DNA of 64,000 bases. It comes from Flavobacterium aeripolare. GTDB taxonomy: Bacteria > Bacteroidota > Bacteroidia > Flavobacteriales > Flavobacteriaceae. The notes beneath the pieces are model-generated. The model did not search any database. It was not told the DNA's origin and saw only the letters and a program-made list of their open reading frames with translations. Position 1 is the stretch's first letter. Each line of letters opens with the position of its first letter. The DNA lies in assembly GCF_013294025.1 (NCBI RefSeq), contig NZ_JABSNL010000003.1:62001-126000 (forward strand), given 5' to 3'. The position numbers were made by a program, and so were the translations under genes. This document shows, piece by piece, positions 43,641 to 52,953 of this stretch.

Positions 43641-45902
43641 TTATGCTTCAGCAGCAATTAAATTTAATGCTGACCCAGCAACATACCATCCAATCTGACC
43701 TGCATTATAAGTATGGTTAGCTAAGATTAAATCTTTGCTTCCATCAGCATGAACAAATTCTATTGTAAGTGGTTTTCCTGGAGCAAAATCAACTAAATCA
43801 ATAATGTTTATAGTATCATCCTCTTGAATTAGATCGTAATCAGCTTCGTTTGCAAACGTCAATCCTAACAATCCTTGTTTTTTAAGGTTTGTTTCGTGAA
43901 TACGAGCAAAAGATTTCACTAAAACAGCTTTCACACCTAAGAAACGAGGCTCCATTGCAGCATGTTCACGAGAAGATCCTTCACCGTAATTGTGGTCACC
44001 CACAACAATAGAAGGAATTCCAGCAGCTTTATACGCACGCGCTACAGCAGGAACTGCATCGTAAGATCCAGTCAATTGATTTTTTACTGAATTTGTATTT
44101 TGAGTAAAAGCATTTACTGCTCCTATCAACATATTATTAGAAATATTATCTAAATGTCCACGGAAACGCAACCATGGTCCAGCCATAGAGATATGGTCTG
44201 TAGTACATTTTCCAAAAGCTTTAATTAATAATTTAGCTCCAGTAATATTTTTACCATCCCATGCATCAAAAGGCGCTAATAATTGCAATCTATCAGAAGT
44301 CTCACTAACAGCAATTTTAACTGAAGATCCATCAGCAGCTGGCGCTTGGAATCCATTGTCATCTACATCAAAACCTCTTTTAGGCAACTCATCTCCATAA
44401 GGAGCAGTCAACATAACCTCTTCTCCTTTATCATTCAATAAAGTATCAGTAAGTGGGTTAAAATCTAGTCTTCCAGAAATTGCTAAAGCAGCAACCATCT
44501 CTGGTGAAGTAACAAAGGCATGTGTATTTGGGTTACCATCTGCTCTTTTAGAAAAGTTACGGTTGAAAGAGTGTACAATAGTATTTTTCTCTCCTTTTTC
44601 AGCACCTGCTCTATCCCATTGACCAATACATGGTCCACAAGCATTAGTAAATACTTTTGTTCCCATTTTTTCAAAAGTAGCGATAATTCCGTCTCTTTCG
44701 ATTGTATATCTAATTTGCTCAGAACCTGGATTAATTCCAAATTCAGCTTTAGGTGTAATTCCGTGTTCAACAGCTTGATTAACGATAGACGCTGCACGAG
44801 CCATATCTTCATAAGAAGAGTTTGTACAAGAACCAATTAATCCCCATTCTACTTTTAATGGCCATTCGTTAGCAGCAGCTTCAGCTTTCATTTCAGAAAC
44901 TGGTGTACCTCTATCTGGTGTAAATGGTCCGTTAATGTGTGGCTCTAACTCTGATAAGTTAATTTCGATAACTTGATCAAAATATTGCTCAGGGTTTGCA
45001 TAAACTTCTGGATCTCCAGTTAAATAACTAGCCACTTCATCAGCTGCATCTACAACGTCTTGACGTCCTGTAGCAGATAAATATCTACGCATAGAATCAT
45101 CATATCCAAAAGTAGAAGTAGTTGCTCCAATTTCTGCTCCCATATTACAAATTGTACCTTTACCAGTACATGACATATTTGTAGCTCCTTCACCAAAATA
45201 TTCAACAATAGCACCTGTACCACCTTTTACAGTTAAGATATCAGCTACTTTTAAAATAACATCTTTTGGTGCAGTCCAACCAGATAATTTTCCAGTTAAT
45301 TTTACTCCAATTAATTTAGGAAACTTTAATTCCCATGACATTCCTGACATTACATCAACAGCATCAGCTCCACCTACTCCAATTGCTAGCATACCTAAAC
45401 CACCTGCATTTACAGTATGTGAGTCAGTACCTATCATCATTCCACCAGGAAATGCGTAGTTCTCTAAAACAATTTGGTGAATAATTCCTGATCCTGGTTT
45501 CCAGAATCCAATTCCGTATTTATTAGAAACAGATGAAAGGAAGTCAAAAACTTCACTTGACTGTTGTTTTGCAAATGCTAAATCTTTCTCAGCACCTACC
45601 TTAGCTAGAATTAAGTGATCACAATGTACTGTAGTTGGCACAGCAACTGTTTTCTTTCCTGCATGCATGAATTGCAACAAAGCCATTTGAGCCGTCGCAT
45701 CTTGACAAGCTACTCTATCTGGAGCAAAATCTACATAATCAACACCTCTTGAAAAAGCTTGATTCGCTTTTCCTTCCCACAAGTGGTTGTACAAGATTTT
45801 TTCAGTCAAAGTCAATGGACGTCCAACAACTTCACGTGCTGCATCAACACGAGTAGTCATGTTTGCATACACTTTTTTAATCATATCAATATCAAAAGCC
45901 AT
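43641..45902 (-). CDS. acn: aconitate hydratase
   Basis: 753-residue aconitase of the mitochondrial-like type, converting citrate to isocitrate in the citric-acid cycle. Opening motifs [21 protein letters not shown] and [15 protein letters not shown] are followed by the cluster-cysteine segments [12 protein letters not shown] and [12 protein letters not shown], which supply three Cys for the 4Fe-4S cluster. The swivelling C-terminal domain has [19 protein letters not shown]. It is monocistronic, with its own promoter and terminator. Confidence 0.95.
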   Translation of the reverse strand: MAFDIDMIKKVYANMTTRVDAAREVVGRPLTLTEKILYNHLWEGKANQAFSRGVDYVDFAPDRVACQDATAQMALLQFMHAGKKTVAVPTTVHCDHLILAKVGAEKDLAFAKQQSSEVFDFLSSVSNKYGIGFWKPGSGIIHQIVLENYAFPGGMMIGTDSHTVNAGGLGMLAIGVGGADAVDVMSGMSWELKFPKLIGVKLTGKLSGWTAPKDVILKVADILTVKGGTGAIVEYFGEGATNMSCTGKGTICNMGAEIGATTSTFGYDDSMRRYLSATGRQDVVDAADEVASYLTGDPEVYANPEQYFDQVIEINLSELEPHINGPFTPDRGTPVSEMKAEAAANEWPLKVEWGLIGSCTNSSYEDMARAASIVNQAVEHGITPKAEFGINPGSEQIRYTIERDGIIATFEKMGTKVFTNACGPCIGQWDRAGAEKGEKNTIVHSFNRNFSKRADGNPNTHAFVTSPEMVAALAISGRLDFNPLTDTLLNDKGEEVMLTAPYGDELPKRGFDVDDNGFQAPAADGSSVKIAVSETSDRLQLLAPFDAWDGKNITGAKLLIKAFGKCTTDHISMAGPWLRFRGHLDNISNNMLIGAVNAFTQNTNSVKNQLTGSYDAVPAVARAYKAAGIPSIVVGDHNYGEGSSREHAAMEPRFLGVKAVLVKSFARIHETNLKKQGLLGLTFANEADYDLIQEDDTINIIDLVDFAPGKPLTIEFVHADGSKDLILANHTYNAGQIGWYVAGSALNLIAAEA

Positions 45903-45934
45903 AATATATAGGTGTTTTTTATTTATTCGTCTTG

Positions 45935-45942
45935 CAAATTTA
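45935..45942 (-). promoter_or_regulatory. promoter -7 element of aconitase
   Basis: Exact TAnnTTTG (TAAATTTG) on the minus strand, 33 bp upstream of the aconitase ATG. No clear -33 TTG at the expected distance. Confidence 0.45.
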
Positions 45943-46175
45943 AGGATTATTGGTGAGATTTAAAAAAAATTTAATGGAACTAGGCTTTTGAAAAATTATT
46001 ATTGCAAAATAAGAGCTTACATTGAATAAAATTAACAAAAAAGCATATTTTTAACTTAATACTACATTATTGCTAATTTAAGAAGCAAATATTGTTGATT
46101 CGAGAATTGCTTCTCAACAAGGAATTTTCTTGATAAGTAAAAAGAGATTAGCCATCAAAAACAATCTGTTTTATA
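45943..46175. other. non-coding region upstream of aconitase
   Basis: About 230 bp of AT-rich sequence with one short inverted stretch (GAATTGCTTCTCAACAAGGAATTTTC, imperfect) near 46103. No gene seen. Confidence 0.4.
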
Positions 46176-46213
46176 TAAAAAGGGACTATCTAAAACAAGA
46201 TAGCCCCCTTTAG
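46176..46213 (-). terminator. terminator downstream of the alginate lyase
   Basis: AAAGGGACTATCT ... AGATAGCCCCCTTT (one mismatch) followed on the minus strand by a T-run, 20 bp after the stop. Confidence 0.75.
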
Positions 46214-46232
46214 TAAAAAAAAATACTATTTA

Positions 46233-47162
46233 TTATGTATGTTTAACACTCAAACTTCTTACAGCGACCAAGCCAAAAGAACCATCGTAACTTAATCCTT
46301 TTACTGACTGTAAATAATTACCAACTTTAAAATAATTCCCTTCGGTTGAAGTATTCATTTTTTGGCTAAATACCAATGTAGAACCGTTATACAAATAAAC
46401 AGTACTAGACGTATACTTAATTGTAAATGTATATTGAGTACCTAGTTCGTATCCCTCAAAAGTTTTACTACCTCCAAGCACTTTTTCAGTAATATACCCG
46501 CTAACCTTCAATTTAACAGCACCTGATTTTTGATTCGCTGAACCCAAGAATTGCACTCTAATAATATCGTCTACTTCAACACCTTTAACATTTTTCTCTG
46601 GACCATGAACTTGTCCAAAACATAGCACTCCTGTTTTGCCATCCTCCCCTTTAGGAAGTTGGGTTACTTTAACTGTCCAAGTCATCGTGTGTGTACCTTG
46701 AGAACCATCCCATTTTGCTTCCTTTCCATTAGTCATTTCTCTCAACTCAACTCTTGGATTACTAGATGAACTTGACGTTTTTAAACCTCTCCAAGTCTTA
46801 AACCAAGTCCAATATGATCCACTATATAGATAATTGTTATCTTTATATGTAGCATAAGATACACCTGAATCTGTAATATCATCCCAATACTTACTATTGG
46901 AAGGGCTACCCGTATGCGAATTAATCTTCCAAGTACTGGCTGAAATTCCTAATTGAGCTGCTGGGTAAAACGTTTTGGCCGTTAGTGATGCATCAGAAAC
47001 TGATTCTGTATCAGCAACTGATACAACTGAAGCAACAGCAGATTCTTCAACATCATCTTTATCACATGATAAAAGAGATAGCATTGTAAGTCCTAAGAAA
47101 AGTACTTTTCCTTTCTTGAAAGTCAAGTCGCTTAGACCTGAAGTAATTTGGTTTGTTTTCAT
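46233..47162 (-). CDS. polysaccharide lyase family 7 (alginate lyase) lipoprotein
   Basis: 309 residues. The N-terminus holds a lipobox (LSLLSC, acylation Cys33), and the mature start CDKDD fits the K-(D/E)-(D/E) surface-export signal of Bacteroidota. A Ser/Val/Ala-rich linker runs to about residue 63. The catalytic jelly roll has the three PL7 motifs: R-V-E-L-R (137-141), Q-V-H (184-186, His as base) and YFKVGNYLQ (277-285, Tyr as acid). In the family, QVH rather than QIH is associated with preference for mannuronate-rich alginate. No SusC/D, TonB or other lyase gene is adjacent. Confidence 0.9.
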   Translation of the reverse strand: MKTNQITSGLSDLTFKKGKVLFLGLTMLSLLSCDKDDVEESAVASVVSVADTESVSDASLTAKTFYPAAQLGISASTWKINSHTGSPSNSKYWDDITDSGVSYATYKDNNYLYSGSYWTWFKTWRGLKTSSSSSNPRVELREMTNGKEAKWDGSQGTHTMTWTVKVTQLPKGEDGKTGVLCFGQVHGPEKNVKGVEVDDIIRVQFLGSANQKSGAVKLKVSGYITEKVLGGSKTFEGYELGTQYTFTIKYTSSTVYLYNGSTLVFSQKMNTSTEGNYFKVGNYLQSVKGLSYDGSFGLVAVRSLSVKHT

Positions 47163-47192
47163 AAATTAGTTTTAAATAAATTGGTTTGTTAG

Positions 47193-47206
47193 ATTGGTTT
47201 ACCAAT
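47193..47206. promoter_or_regulatory. operator-like inverted repeat in the alginate-lyase leader
   Basis: ATTGGT-TT-ACCAAT. Placed at about +3 to +16 relative to the predicted transcription start of the lyase gene. The arms resemble GntR/FadR-type half-sites (TGGT/ACCA). A second half-site TTGGTTTG lies at 47181. Confidence 0.45.
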
Positions 47207-47215
47207 TAGTCGAGC

Positions 47216-47248
47216 CAAATATATATAAAAATTATTTATGTTTTGAAA
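47216..47248 (-). promoter_or_regulatory. promoter of the alginate lyase gene
   Basis: Minus-strand TATATTTG at 47223-47216, an exact TAnnTTTG, with TTTC at 47248-47245 as a weak -33 element and a 21-bp spacer. The predicted start is near 47209, giving a leader of about 47 nt. Confidence 0.55.
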
Positions 47249-47433
47249 ATTAAATACGAATACATCAAGTAATATGTTAATAATTAAACACTATTCTTTA
47301 CACACACACGAACGCAGATCTTTATCCGAAGTAAACTCGCAATTAATAAAAAAATAGCTTGTTTAAATTATAAGTAGCATTCCGTTAATACTAACCACTA
47401 TATTCTGTGAGTACAAAACTAATTTCTTGTACA
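47249..47433. other. non-coding region between the lyase promoter and the moxR terminator
   Basis: About 185 bp, AT-rich, with a short CA-repeat (ACACACACAC) near 47300. No gene or strong structure seen. Confidence 0.4.
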
Positions 47434-47468
47434 TAAAAAAAGCCTCAAGTAGGAACTTGAAGCTTCTT
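47434..47468 (-). terminator. terminator downstream of the MoxR ATPase gene
   Basis: AAGCCTCAAGT, AGGA, ACTTGAAGCTT (one mismatch) with an A-tract on the left, read as U-rich on the minus strand. Confidence 0.75.
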
Positions 47469-47490
47469 AATTATGCATTAAATGTTGTAT

Positions 47491-48450
47491 TTATAAAAGT
47501 TTATTTATGATAGATTCTTCTGTTAATCCCTCAGCCTCTGCTTTATAGTTCTTAATAATACGATGCCTTAGAATACCAACTGCAACTGCCTTAACGTCTT
47601 CAATATCTGGAGAAAATTTACCTTTGAATGCAGCATTAGCTTTTGCCGCCAGGATTAAATTCTGCGAAGCCCTTGGACCTGCACCCCAATCTAAATAATT
47701 CTTCACAAAGTCGGTCGCTGAACTGCTTGCTGGTCTCGTTTTCCCTACAAGAGTAACGGCATATTCTATCACATTATCTGCAATAGGAATTCTACGAATT
47801 AGCTGTTGGAATCCTATTATCTCATCAAAAGTAAATAAAGAGTTTACGCTTTCCTCACCATCAATAGTTGTTCTTTTTACTATCTCGACTTCCTCCTCAT
47901 AAGAAGGATATTCTAATTTAATAGCAAACATAAAGCGGTCTAATTGCGCTTCTGGCAGCGGATAGGTTCCCTCTTGCTCAATAGGATTTTGCGTAGCTAA
48001 AACAAAGTAAGGCAAATCTAGCCCATAACGCTCCCCTGCAATAGTTACTGAGCGCTCTTGCATAGCTTCTAACAAAGCAGCTTGCGTTTTAGGCGGTGTT
48101 CTATTAATCTCATCTGCTAAGATTATATTAGAAAACACAGGACCTTTAATAAATTTAAACCGTCTATTTTCATCTAGAATTTCACTTCCTAATATATCCG
48201 AAGGCATCAAATCTGGCGTAAATTGAATACGTTTAAAATCTAAGCCTAAGGCTTTCGCCAAAGTGTTTACTAGTAATGTTTTGGCTAAACCAGGAACCCC
48301 CACTAGCAAGGCATGTCCGCCACTAAAGACACAAATCAATATTTGATCGATGACATCTTCTTGACCTACAATAACTTTTGCGATTTCATTTTTGAGTTGG
48401 ATACGCTTTTGAACCAAATTATTTATTGCTGCTACATCAGACATTTTCAA
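47491..48450 (-). CDS. MoxR-family AAA+ ATPase
   Basis: 319 residues with Walker A GVPGLAKT, Walker B ILADEINR, sensor ATQNPIEQEGTYPLPEAQLDRFMF and the C-terminal AAA lid (RHRIIKNYKAEAEG). MoxR ATPases assist maturation of other proteins, often with von-Willebrand-factor-A partners encoded next door. None is seen here: upstream is the SurA-like isomerase and downstream the alginate lyase. Isolation from VWA partners makes its client unknown. Confidence 0.92.
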   Translation of the reverse strand: MKMSDVAAINNLVQKRIQLKNEIAKVIVGQEDVIDQILICVFSGGHALLVGVPGLAKTLLVNTLAKALGLDFKRIQFTPDLMPSDILGSEILDENRRFKFIKGPVFSNIILADEINRTPPKTQAALLEAMQERSVTIAGERYGLDLPYFVLATQNPIEQEGTYPLPEAQLDRFMFAIKLEYPSYEEEVEIVKRTTIDGEESVNSLFTFDEIIGFQQLIRRIPIADNVIEYAVTLVGKTRPASSSATDFVKNYLDWGAGPRASQNLILAAKANAAFKGKFSPDIEDVKAVAVGILRHRIIKNYKAEAEGLTEESIINKLL

Positions 48451-48462
48451 ATGTATTTAAAT

Positions 48463-48508
48463 TAAAAAAGAGTTAGCTTATGATATCATAAAACTAACTC
48501 TTTTTTAT
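48463..48508 (-). terminator. strong hairpin terminator between the SurA-like and MoxR genes
   Basis: AAAAAAGAGTTAG ... CTAACTCTTTTTT with an inner palindrome TTATGATATCATAA. It ends the isomerase transcript, so moxR needs its own promoter. Confidence 0.85.
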
Positions 48509-48523
48509 TAACTATTAGAAATA

Positions 48524-49930
48524 TTATTTCTTTAACCAGTTATTTGTAAATTCACAATCTCTATATTCACCTAAAACTTTAATATAAGTTTCTTTTATTT
48601 TCTCATTAAACCACTTCCCTACTGCTTTGATTTGTTTCTCTTTTAAGGCTAATTCTTTAATCTTAATGTAATCTGTAGCATAATCAGCAGTATGCTCATT
48701 AATTCTATTAGTAACAGTGATTAGTTTGTAAGTCTTCTTATCATTCTCACCAGTCTCAAAAATAGGCTGAGAGATTTCGTCATCTTTTAAATTAGAAACT
48801 TGACTGTATAAACTAGGGTCCATTTTTGTCAATTCAAAACGCGTATCTTGCGTCTTTGGATTAATCAAGACACCACCGTTAGCTCTAGTTTCTTTTTGAT
48901 CAGATTCTGTTCTTGCAGCATCAGCAAAACTAATTTCCTTATTAACAATTTTATTTCGAATAAGAGTGATTTTTTCTTTTGCAACCTGTATTGCATCTTC
49001 TGATACAGACGGAGTCAATAAAATATGTCTTAATTCTACTTCCTGCCCTTTAATCTTGTCTACCATTATAATATGATATCCAAATTCAGTTTCAAAAGGC
49101 TCTGATATTTCCCCCTCTTGTAAACTAAAAGCAACCTCCTTAAACTCCTTTACAAAAGGTGTTTTTCTATTCATTTTATAATAACCTCCGTTAGGAACCG
49201 AAGCTTTATCTTGAGAATACAAAACTGCTTTAGTCGCAAAACTAGAGCCTTCTTCAACCTCACGTTTAAACATCTTTAAACGATCAATTACTTTTTGTTT
49301 TTCAGCATCAGAAATCTTAGGTGTAACAACAATTTGTGCTACTTCCATTTCTGCACCAAATTGTGGTAATTCATCCTTAGGGATCGATTTAAAGAAATTG
49401 CGCACCTCCTCAGGAGTAATTTCAACTTCCTCAACAATTTTTTTAGTCATCTCAGAGCTTAACTTTTGCTCCTTCAAAATATCAAAAAAGTAACTCTTGA
49501 ATTCCTCTTCTGAATCTTTTTTGTAATACGCAACTACTTTTTCAATAGAGCCAATTTGGCCAACCATGTAATTAATACGCTCATCCATCATTCCTTTAAC
49601 TTCAGCATCAGTAACTTTGATACTATCTTGAACGGCTTGATGTGCATAAAGCTTATCTTCCATCAATTTCCCTAACATTTGACATCTTGTAATATCTTTG
49701 ATAGATCCTCCTTGACCTGAAATTTCTAAATATGATTTATCAATATCTGAATCTAAAATGATGTAGTCTCCTACAGTAGCAATAATACCATCAATTTTCT
49801 GTCTCCCACCAGTCGACTGTACTTTTTTAACAGGAGCAACAACGCTATCCTTGATTATTTCCTGCGCTTGCATAACCGTTGTTGAAAATAGAAAAAGCAC
49901 AAAAGCAATAGTAATATTAACAGACTTCAT
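48524..49930 (-). CDS. periplasmic peptidylprolyl isomerase, SurA/PpiC type
   Basis: About 468 residues. A signal peptide (MKSVNITIAFVLFLFSTTVMQAQ) is followed by a SurA N-terminal chaperone domain (KIDGIIATVGDYIILDSDIDKSY) and two parvulin domains, the first with EGSSFATKAVLYSQD and GYHIIMVDKI, the second with ELRHILLTP and ADAARTESDQ. It should chaperone outer-membrane proteins. The ATG at 49930 is used because the frame from 49951 only lengthens the signal peptide. It has its own promoter and terminator. Confidence 0.9.
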   Translation of the reverse strand: MKSVNITIAFVLFLFSTTVMQAQEIIKDSVVAPVKKVQSTGGRQKIDGIIATVGDYIILDSDIDKSYLEISGQGGSIKDITRCQMLGKLMEDKLYAHQAVQDSIKVTDAEVKGMMDERINYMVGQIGSIEKVVAYYKKDSEEEFKSYFFDILKEQKLSSEMTKKIVEEVEITPEEVRNFFKSIPKDELPQFGAEMEVAQIVVTPKISDAEKQKVIDRLKMFKREVEEGSSFATKAVLYSQDKASVPNGGYYKMNRKTPFVKEFKEVAFSLQEGEISEPFETEFGYHIIMVDKIKGQEVELRHILLTPSVSEDAIQVAKEKITLIRNKIVNKEISFADAARTESDQKETRANGGVLINPKTQDTRFELTKMDPSLYSQVSNLKDDEISQPIFETGENDKKTYKLITVTNRINEHTADYATDYIKIKELALKEKQIKAVGKWFNEKIKETYIKVLGEYRDCEFTNNWLKK

Positions 49931-50506
49931 TTGTATTGTTTTTAATAGCATTATATGATTTATATTTTAATTTATATTGTTTTTATTACCGTACTATTTT
50001 ATAAAATTATTTATTTGAGTCCAAATATACACCATTACAGTTAACAAATGAAAATGTACTTACAATGAGTTTTCTAATATTAAGGCGGACAAAAATAACA
50101 ATTCGATTACATATTACAACTTATGCTCATAGTATTAACAAAATATTATACAGATCGAAGTTAATATCTACATAATACTGCTAGTATACCTATAATTCAA
50201 CATATCCACACTCCCTCTCGTCTAGTATATTAAAAGTATTTTTTACTACGAACAGTTCAGGACACTATAAAATCACAAATCTAAATGCAGCAACAAAAAA
50301 CCTAATTGATGTTCCTTATTATTCGAATAAAAAACAACTTTATCTATCCCTAAACTTTACCACTAGTTAGTCAACTTAGCGTCAATTTTAGCTTTTTTAC
50401 ATTCGAAAATAAATATTTAAGAAAAAATAATTCATCAGTAGCACAATTTTAGTCCACCTAGATTTAAAAGAAAGTCTCATTTTTTTTAAATGGCGTTTAT
50501 AAATAG
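49931..50506. other. non-coding region between the divergent SurA-like and prfC genes
   Basis: About 575 bp, the longest gene-free stretch in the window. It holds the isomerase promoter at 50022-50048 and ends at the prfC -7 element. No strong hairpin, repeat or coding frame longer than 40 codons with recognisable content. Confidence 0.45.
50022..50048 (-). promoter_or_regulatory. candidate promoter of the SurA-like gene
   Basis: Minus strand TATATTTG (exact TAnnTTTG) at 50029-50022, with TTTG at 50048-50045. The spacer is 15 bp, shorter than usual. It would give a leader of about 85 nt. Confidence 0.4.
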
Positions 50507-50514
50507 TACTTTTG
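50507..50514 (+). promoter_or_regulatory. promoter -7 element of prfC
   Basis: Exact TAnnTTTG (TACTTTTG), giving a start near 50521, about 12 nt before the ATG at 50533. It overlaps the TTG at 50512 that would otherwise be read as a start codon. Confidence 0.55.
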
Positions 50515-50532
50515 CAAACTATTTACAATAAT

Positions 50533-52122
50533 ATGAGCTTTTTAAAAGAAATACAACGTCGTAGAACGTTCGGAATTATATCGCATCCCGATGCTGGTAA
50601 AACTACATTGACTGAAAAACTGTTACTTTTTGGAGGGGCAATTCAAGAAGCTGGTGCGGTAAAGAATAATAAAATAAAAAAAGGAGCGACTAGTGACTTT
50701 ATGGAGATTGAACGTCAAAGAGGAATCTCTGTGTCAACCTCTGTCCTAGCCTTTAATTACCAAGACAAGAAAATCAATATTCTAGATACACCTGGACACA
50801 AGGATTTTGCAGAAGACACTTTTAGAACATTAACAGCTGTTGACAGTGTTATTGTGGTAATTGATGTTGCAAAAGGAGTTGAGGAACAAACAGAGAAATT
50901 AGTATCTGTGTGTAGAATGAGAAAGATTCCTATTATCGTTTTCATTAATAAAATGGACCGTGAAGGAAAAGATGCGTTTGATTTAATGGACGAAGTGGAG
51001 CAAAAATTAGGCTTAACTGTAACTCCGTTGAGTTTCCCTATAGGTATGGGTTATGATTTTCAAGGAATCTACAACTTATGGGAACAAAACATTAACTTAT
51101 TTAGCGGGGATAACCGTAAAAATATCGAGGAAACAATCGCTTTCTCTGATGTTCAAAATCCTGAATTAGAAAAAATTATTGGCCAAAAGCCAGCAGATAC
51201 TTTACGTGAAGAGTTAGAATTAATTGATGAAGTATACCCTAAATTTGATCGTCAAGATTATCTAGATGGTAAATTACAACCTGTATTTTTTGGTTCAGCT
51301 TTAAATAATTTTGGTGTTAGAGAATTATTAGATTGTTTTGTATCTATTGCACCTTCACCGCGCCCAAAGGAATCAGAGACAAGACTTGTAGATCCTACAG
51401 AGGAAAAAATGTCAGGATTTGTATTTAAGATTCATGCAAATATGGATCCTAAACACCGTGATAGATTAGCTTTTATCAAAATTGTATCTGGAACATTTGA
51501 ACGTAACAAACCCTATTATCATGTACGTTTAAAGAAAAATCTTAAATTCTCTAGTCCTAATGCGTTCTTCGCAGAAAAGAAAGAGATTGTAGACATTTCA
51601 TACCCTGGCGATATTGTAGGATTACATGACACAGGTAATTTCAAGATTGGAGATACTTTGACTGAAGGAGAAATCATGAGTTTCAAAGGTATTCCAAGTT
51701 TCTCTCCAGAACATTTTAGATACATCAATAATGCTGATCCTCTTAAAGCTAAACAACTTGACAAAGGAGTAGACCAATTGATGGATGAAGGAGTAGCACA
51801 GTTGTTTACATTAGAAATGAACAACCGTAAAATAATTGGTACGGTAGGTGCGCTTCAATACGAAGTAATTCAATACCGTTTAGAGCATGAATATGGAGCT
51901 AAATGTACTTATGAAAACTTCCCGGTACACAAGGCTTGTTGGGTTAAACCTAACGATCCTAAAAACGAAGAGTTTAAAGAATTCAAACGTATTAAACAGA
52001 AATTTCTAGCTAAAGACAAATACGGTCAACTAGTATTCTTAGCCGATTCTGATTTTACAATTCAAATGACTCAGAACAAATACCCTTCAGTGAAATTATT
52101 CTTCACTTCAGAGTTTGAGTAA
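50533..52122 (+). CDS. prfC: peptide chain release factor 3
   Basis: 529-residue translational GTPase that recycles RF1/RF2 from the ribosome. The G1 motif is HPDAGKTT, switch II lies in DTPGHKDFAEDT, and NKMD is the G4 motif. The C-terminal domain is typical (DKYGQLVFLADSDF). The ATG at 50533 (MSFLKEIQRRRTFG) is chosen, since an in-frame TTG at 50512 overlaps the promoter -7 element. Monocistronic, with a terminator 40 bp downstream. Confidence 0.94.
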   Translation: MSFLKEIQRRRTFGIISHPDAGKTTLTEKLLLFGGAIQEAGAVKNNKIKKGATSDFMEIERQRGISVSTSVLAFNYQDKKINILDTPGHKDFAEDTFRTLTAVDSVIVVIDVAKGVEEQTEKLVSVCRMRKIPIIVFINKMDREGKDAFDLMDEVEQKLGLTVTPLSFPIGMGYDFQGIYNLWEQNINLFSGDNRKNIEETIAFSDVQNPELEKIIGQKPADTLREELELIDEVYPKFDRQDYLDGKLQPVFFGSALNNFGVRELLDCFVSIAPSPRPKESETRLVDPTEEKMSGFVFKIHANMDPKHRDRLAFIKIVSGTFERNKPYYHVRLKKNLKFSSPNAFFAEKKEIVDISYPGDIVGLHDTGNFKIGDTLTEGEIMSFKGIPSFSPEHFRYINNADPLKAKQLDKGVDQLMDEGVAQLFTLEMNNRKIIGTVGALQYEVIQYRLEHEYGAKCTYENFPVHKACWVKPNDPKNEEFKEFKRIKQKFLAKDKYGQLVFLADSDFTIQMTQNKYPSVKLFFTSEFE

Positions 52123-52161
52123 TTTTCATAGCATTTTACTGTAATAGTAATACCTTATAAG

Positions 52162-52198
52162 AAAGTCGGAGTGGTTTTAAACTACTCCGACTTTTTTG
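52162..52198 (+). terminator. terminator after prfC
   Basis: AAGTCGGAGT, an AT-rich loop, ACTCCGACTT and a T-run. Confidence 0.88.
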
Positions 52199-52283
52199 TG
52201 TTTTCGAATAAAATAAAACCAATAGGATTTTAATACCATCTAATAAGTAGCGCTGTATACTAGTACTACAATACATTTTAGCG

Positions 52284-52319
52284 CAAAAAAAAACGCTGAT
52301 CAATTACGATCAACGTTAA
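52284..52319 (-). terminator. terminator downstream of the small secreted protein gene
   Basis: AACGCTGATC, AATTAC, GATCAACGTT with a nine-A tract on the left side, read as U-rich on the minus strand. Confidence 0.75.
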
Positions 52320-52345
52320 ACATACAACTAAAATTATAATTAATA

Positions 52346-52705
52346 TTATGACAAAGCAGTTTCATAATTAACTGCTTTTTTTAAGAAAGCTTTTATTAGA
52401 ACTCTATTTGGAGCAATCCCAGAAGTCATAATTTGCTTTTTTGTATTGATTCCTTCAGTAGAGATTGTAGAATTAGGATTTTGTTTTGATCCCATAAACC
52501 ATTGAACAAACTCCATGTTAGCATTTGCTTTAGAATTATCTGCTTTAATTTCTTTAGTAATAGTTCCTTCATTTGTTGAAGAAGCTAATTCTGACCCTAC
52601 TGCACTTTGACTATAACCAGAAAAACTGAACATCAAAGCACAAACAAATACTGATAAAATTGTTACCAAGTTTTTTGAATTGTTTTGTGTATTTGTAGTG
52701 TTCAT
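52346..52705 (-). CDS. small secreted protein of unknown function
   Basis: 119 residues. A charged N-terminus precedes a hydrophobic signal segment (LVTILSVFVCALMFSFSGYSQ), so export is likely. The mature part is Ser/Asn/Ala/Lys-rich, contains MEFVQWFMGSKQNPNSTIS and ends in a basic LIKAFLKKAVNYETALS helix. I do not recognise a family. It stands alone between prfC and the DUF3467 gene, with its own promoter and terminator. Confidence 0.6.
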   Translation of the reverse strand: MNTTNTQNNSKNLVTILSVFVCALMFSFSGYSQSAVGSELASSTNEGTITKEIKADNSKANANMEFVQWFMGSKQNPNSTISTEGINTKKQIMTSGIAPNRVLIKAFLKKAVNYETALS

Positions 52706-52752
52706 TGGGATTTGTTTTTATATGTGGTTAGCTATCAGTGCTAATTCTTGTA

Positions 52753-52760
52753 CAAAGATA
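52753..52760 (-). promoter_or_regulatory. promoter -7 element of the small secreted protein gene
   Basis: Exact TAnnTTTG (TATCTTTG) on the minus strand, 48 bp upstream of the ATG at 52705. The -33 region has no clear TTG. Confidence 0.45.
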
Positions 52761-52908
52761 CAACCGCAATAGGCCTATATAAAATATTTACGATGAACAG
52801 CTAGAATACTCGTTAACAAACAAACCAAGTGCAGAACACAGATTAAATAAGCACTTCATCCGATTATAATATCCGGAAAAGTCCCCATCAATCCGTGTAA
52901 ATTCTAAA

Positions 52909-52941
52909 GCAAAAAAAAAGGCTCCGTGATGGAGCCTTTTA
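52909..52941 (-). terminator. terminator downstream of the DUF3467 gene
   Basis: AAAAGGCTCC, GTGAT, GGAGCCTTTT with a run of A on the left, U-rich on the minus strand, 13 bp after the stop. Confidence 0.88.
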
Positions 52942-52953
52942 TATTGTATTTGA

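Noticed and set aside
44483-44836. A 117-codon open frame in another frame of the aconitase gene
   Set aside because: Fully contained in aconitase on the same strand, with low-complexity Leu/Lys content typical of a frame shadow.
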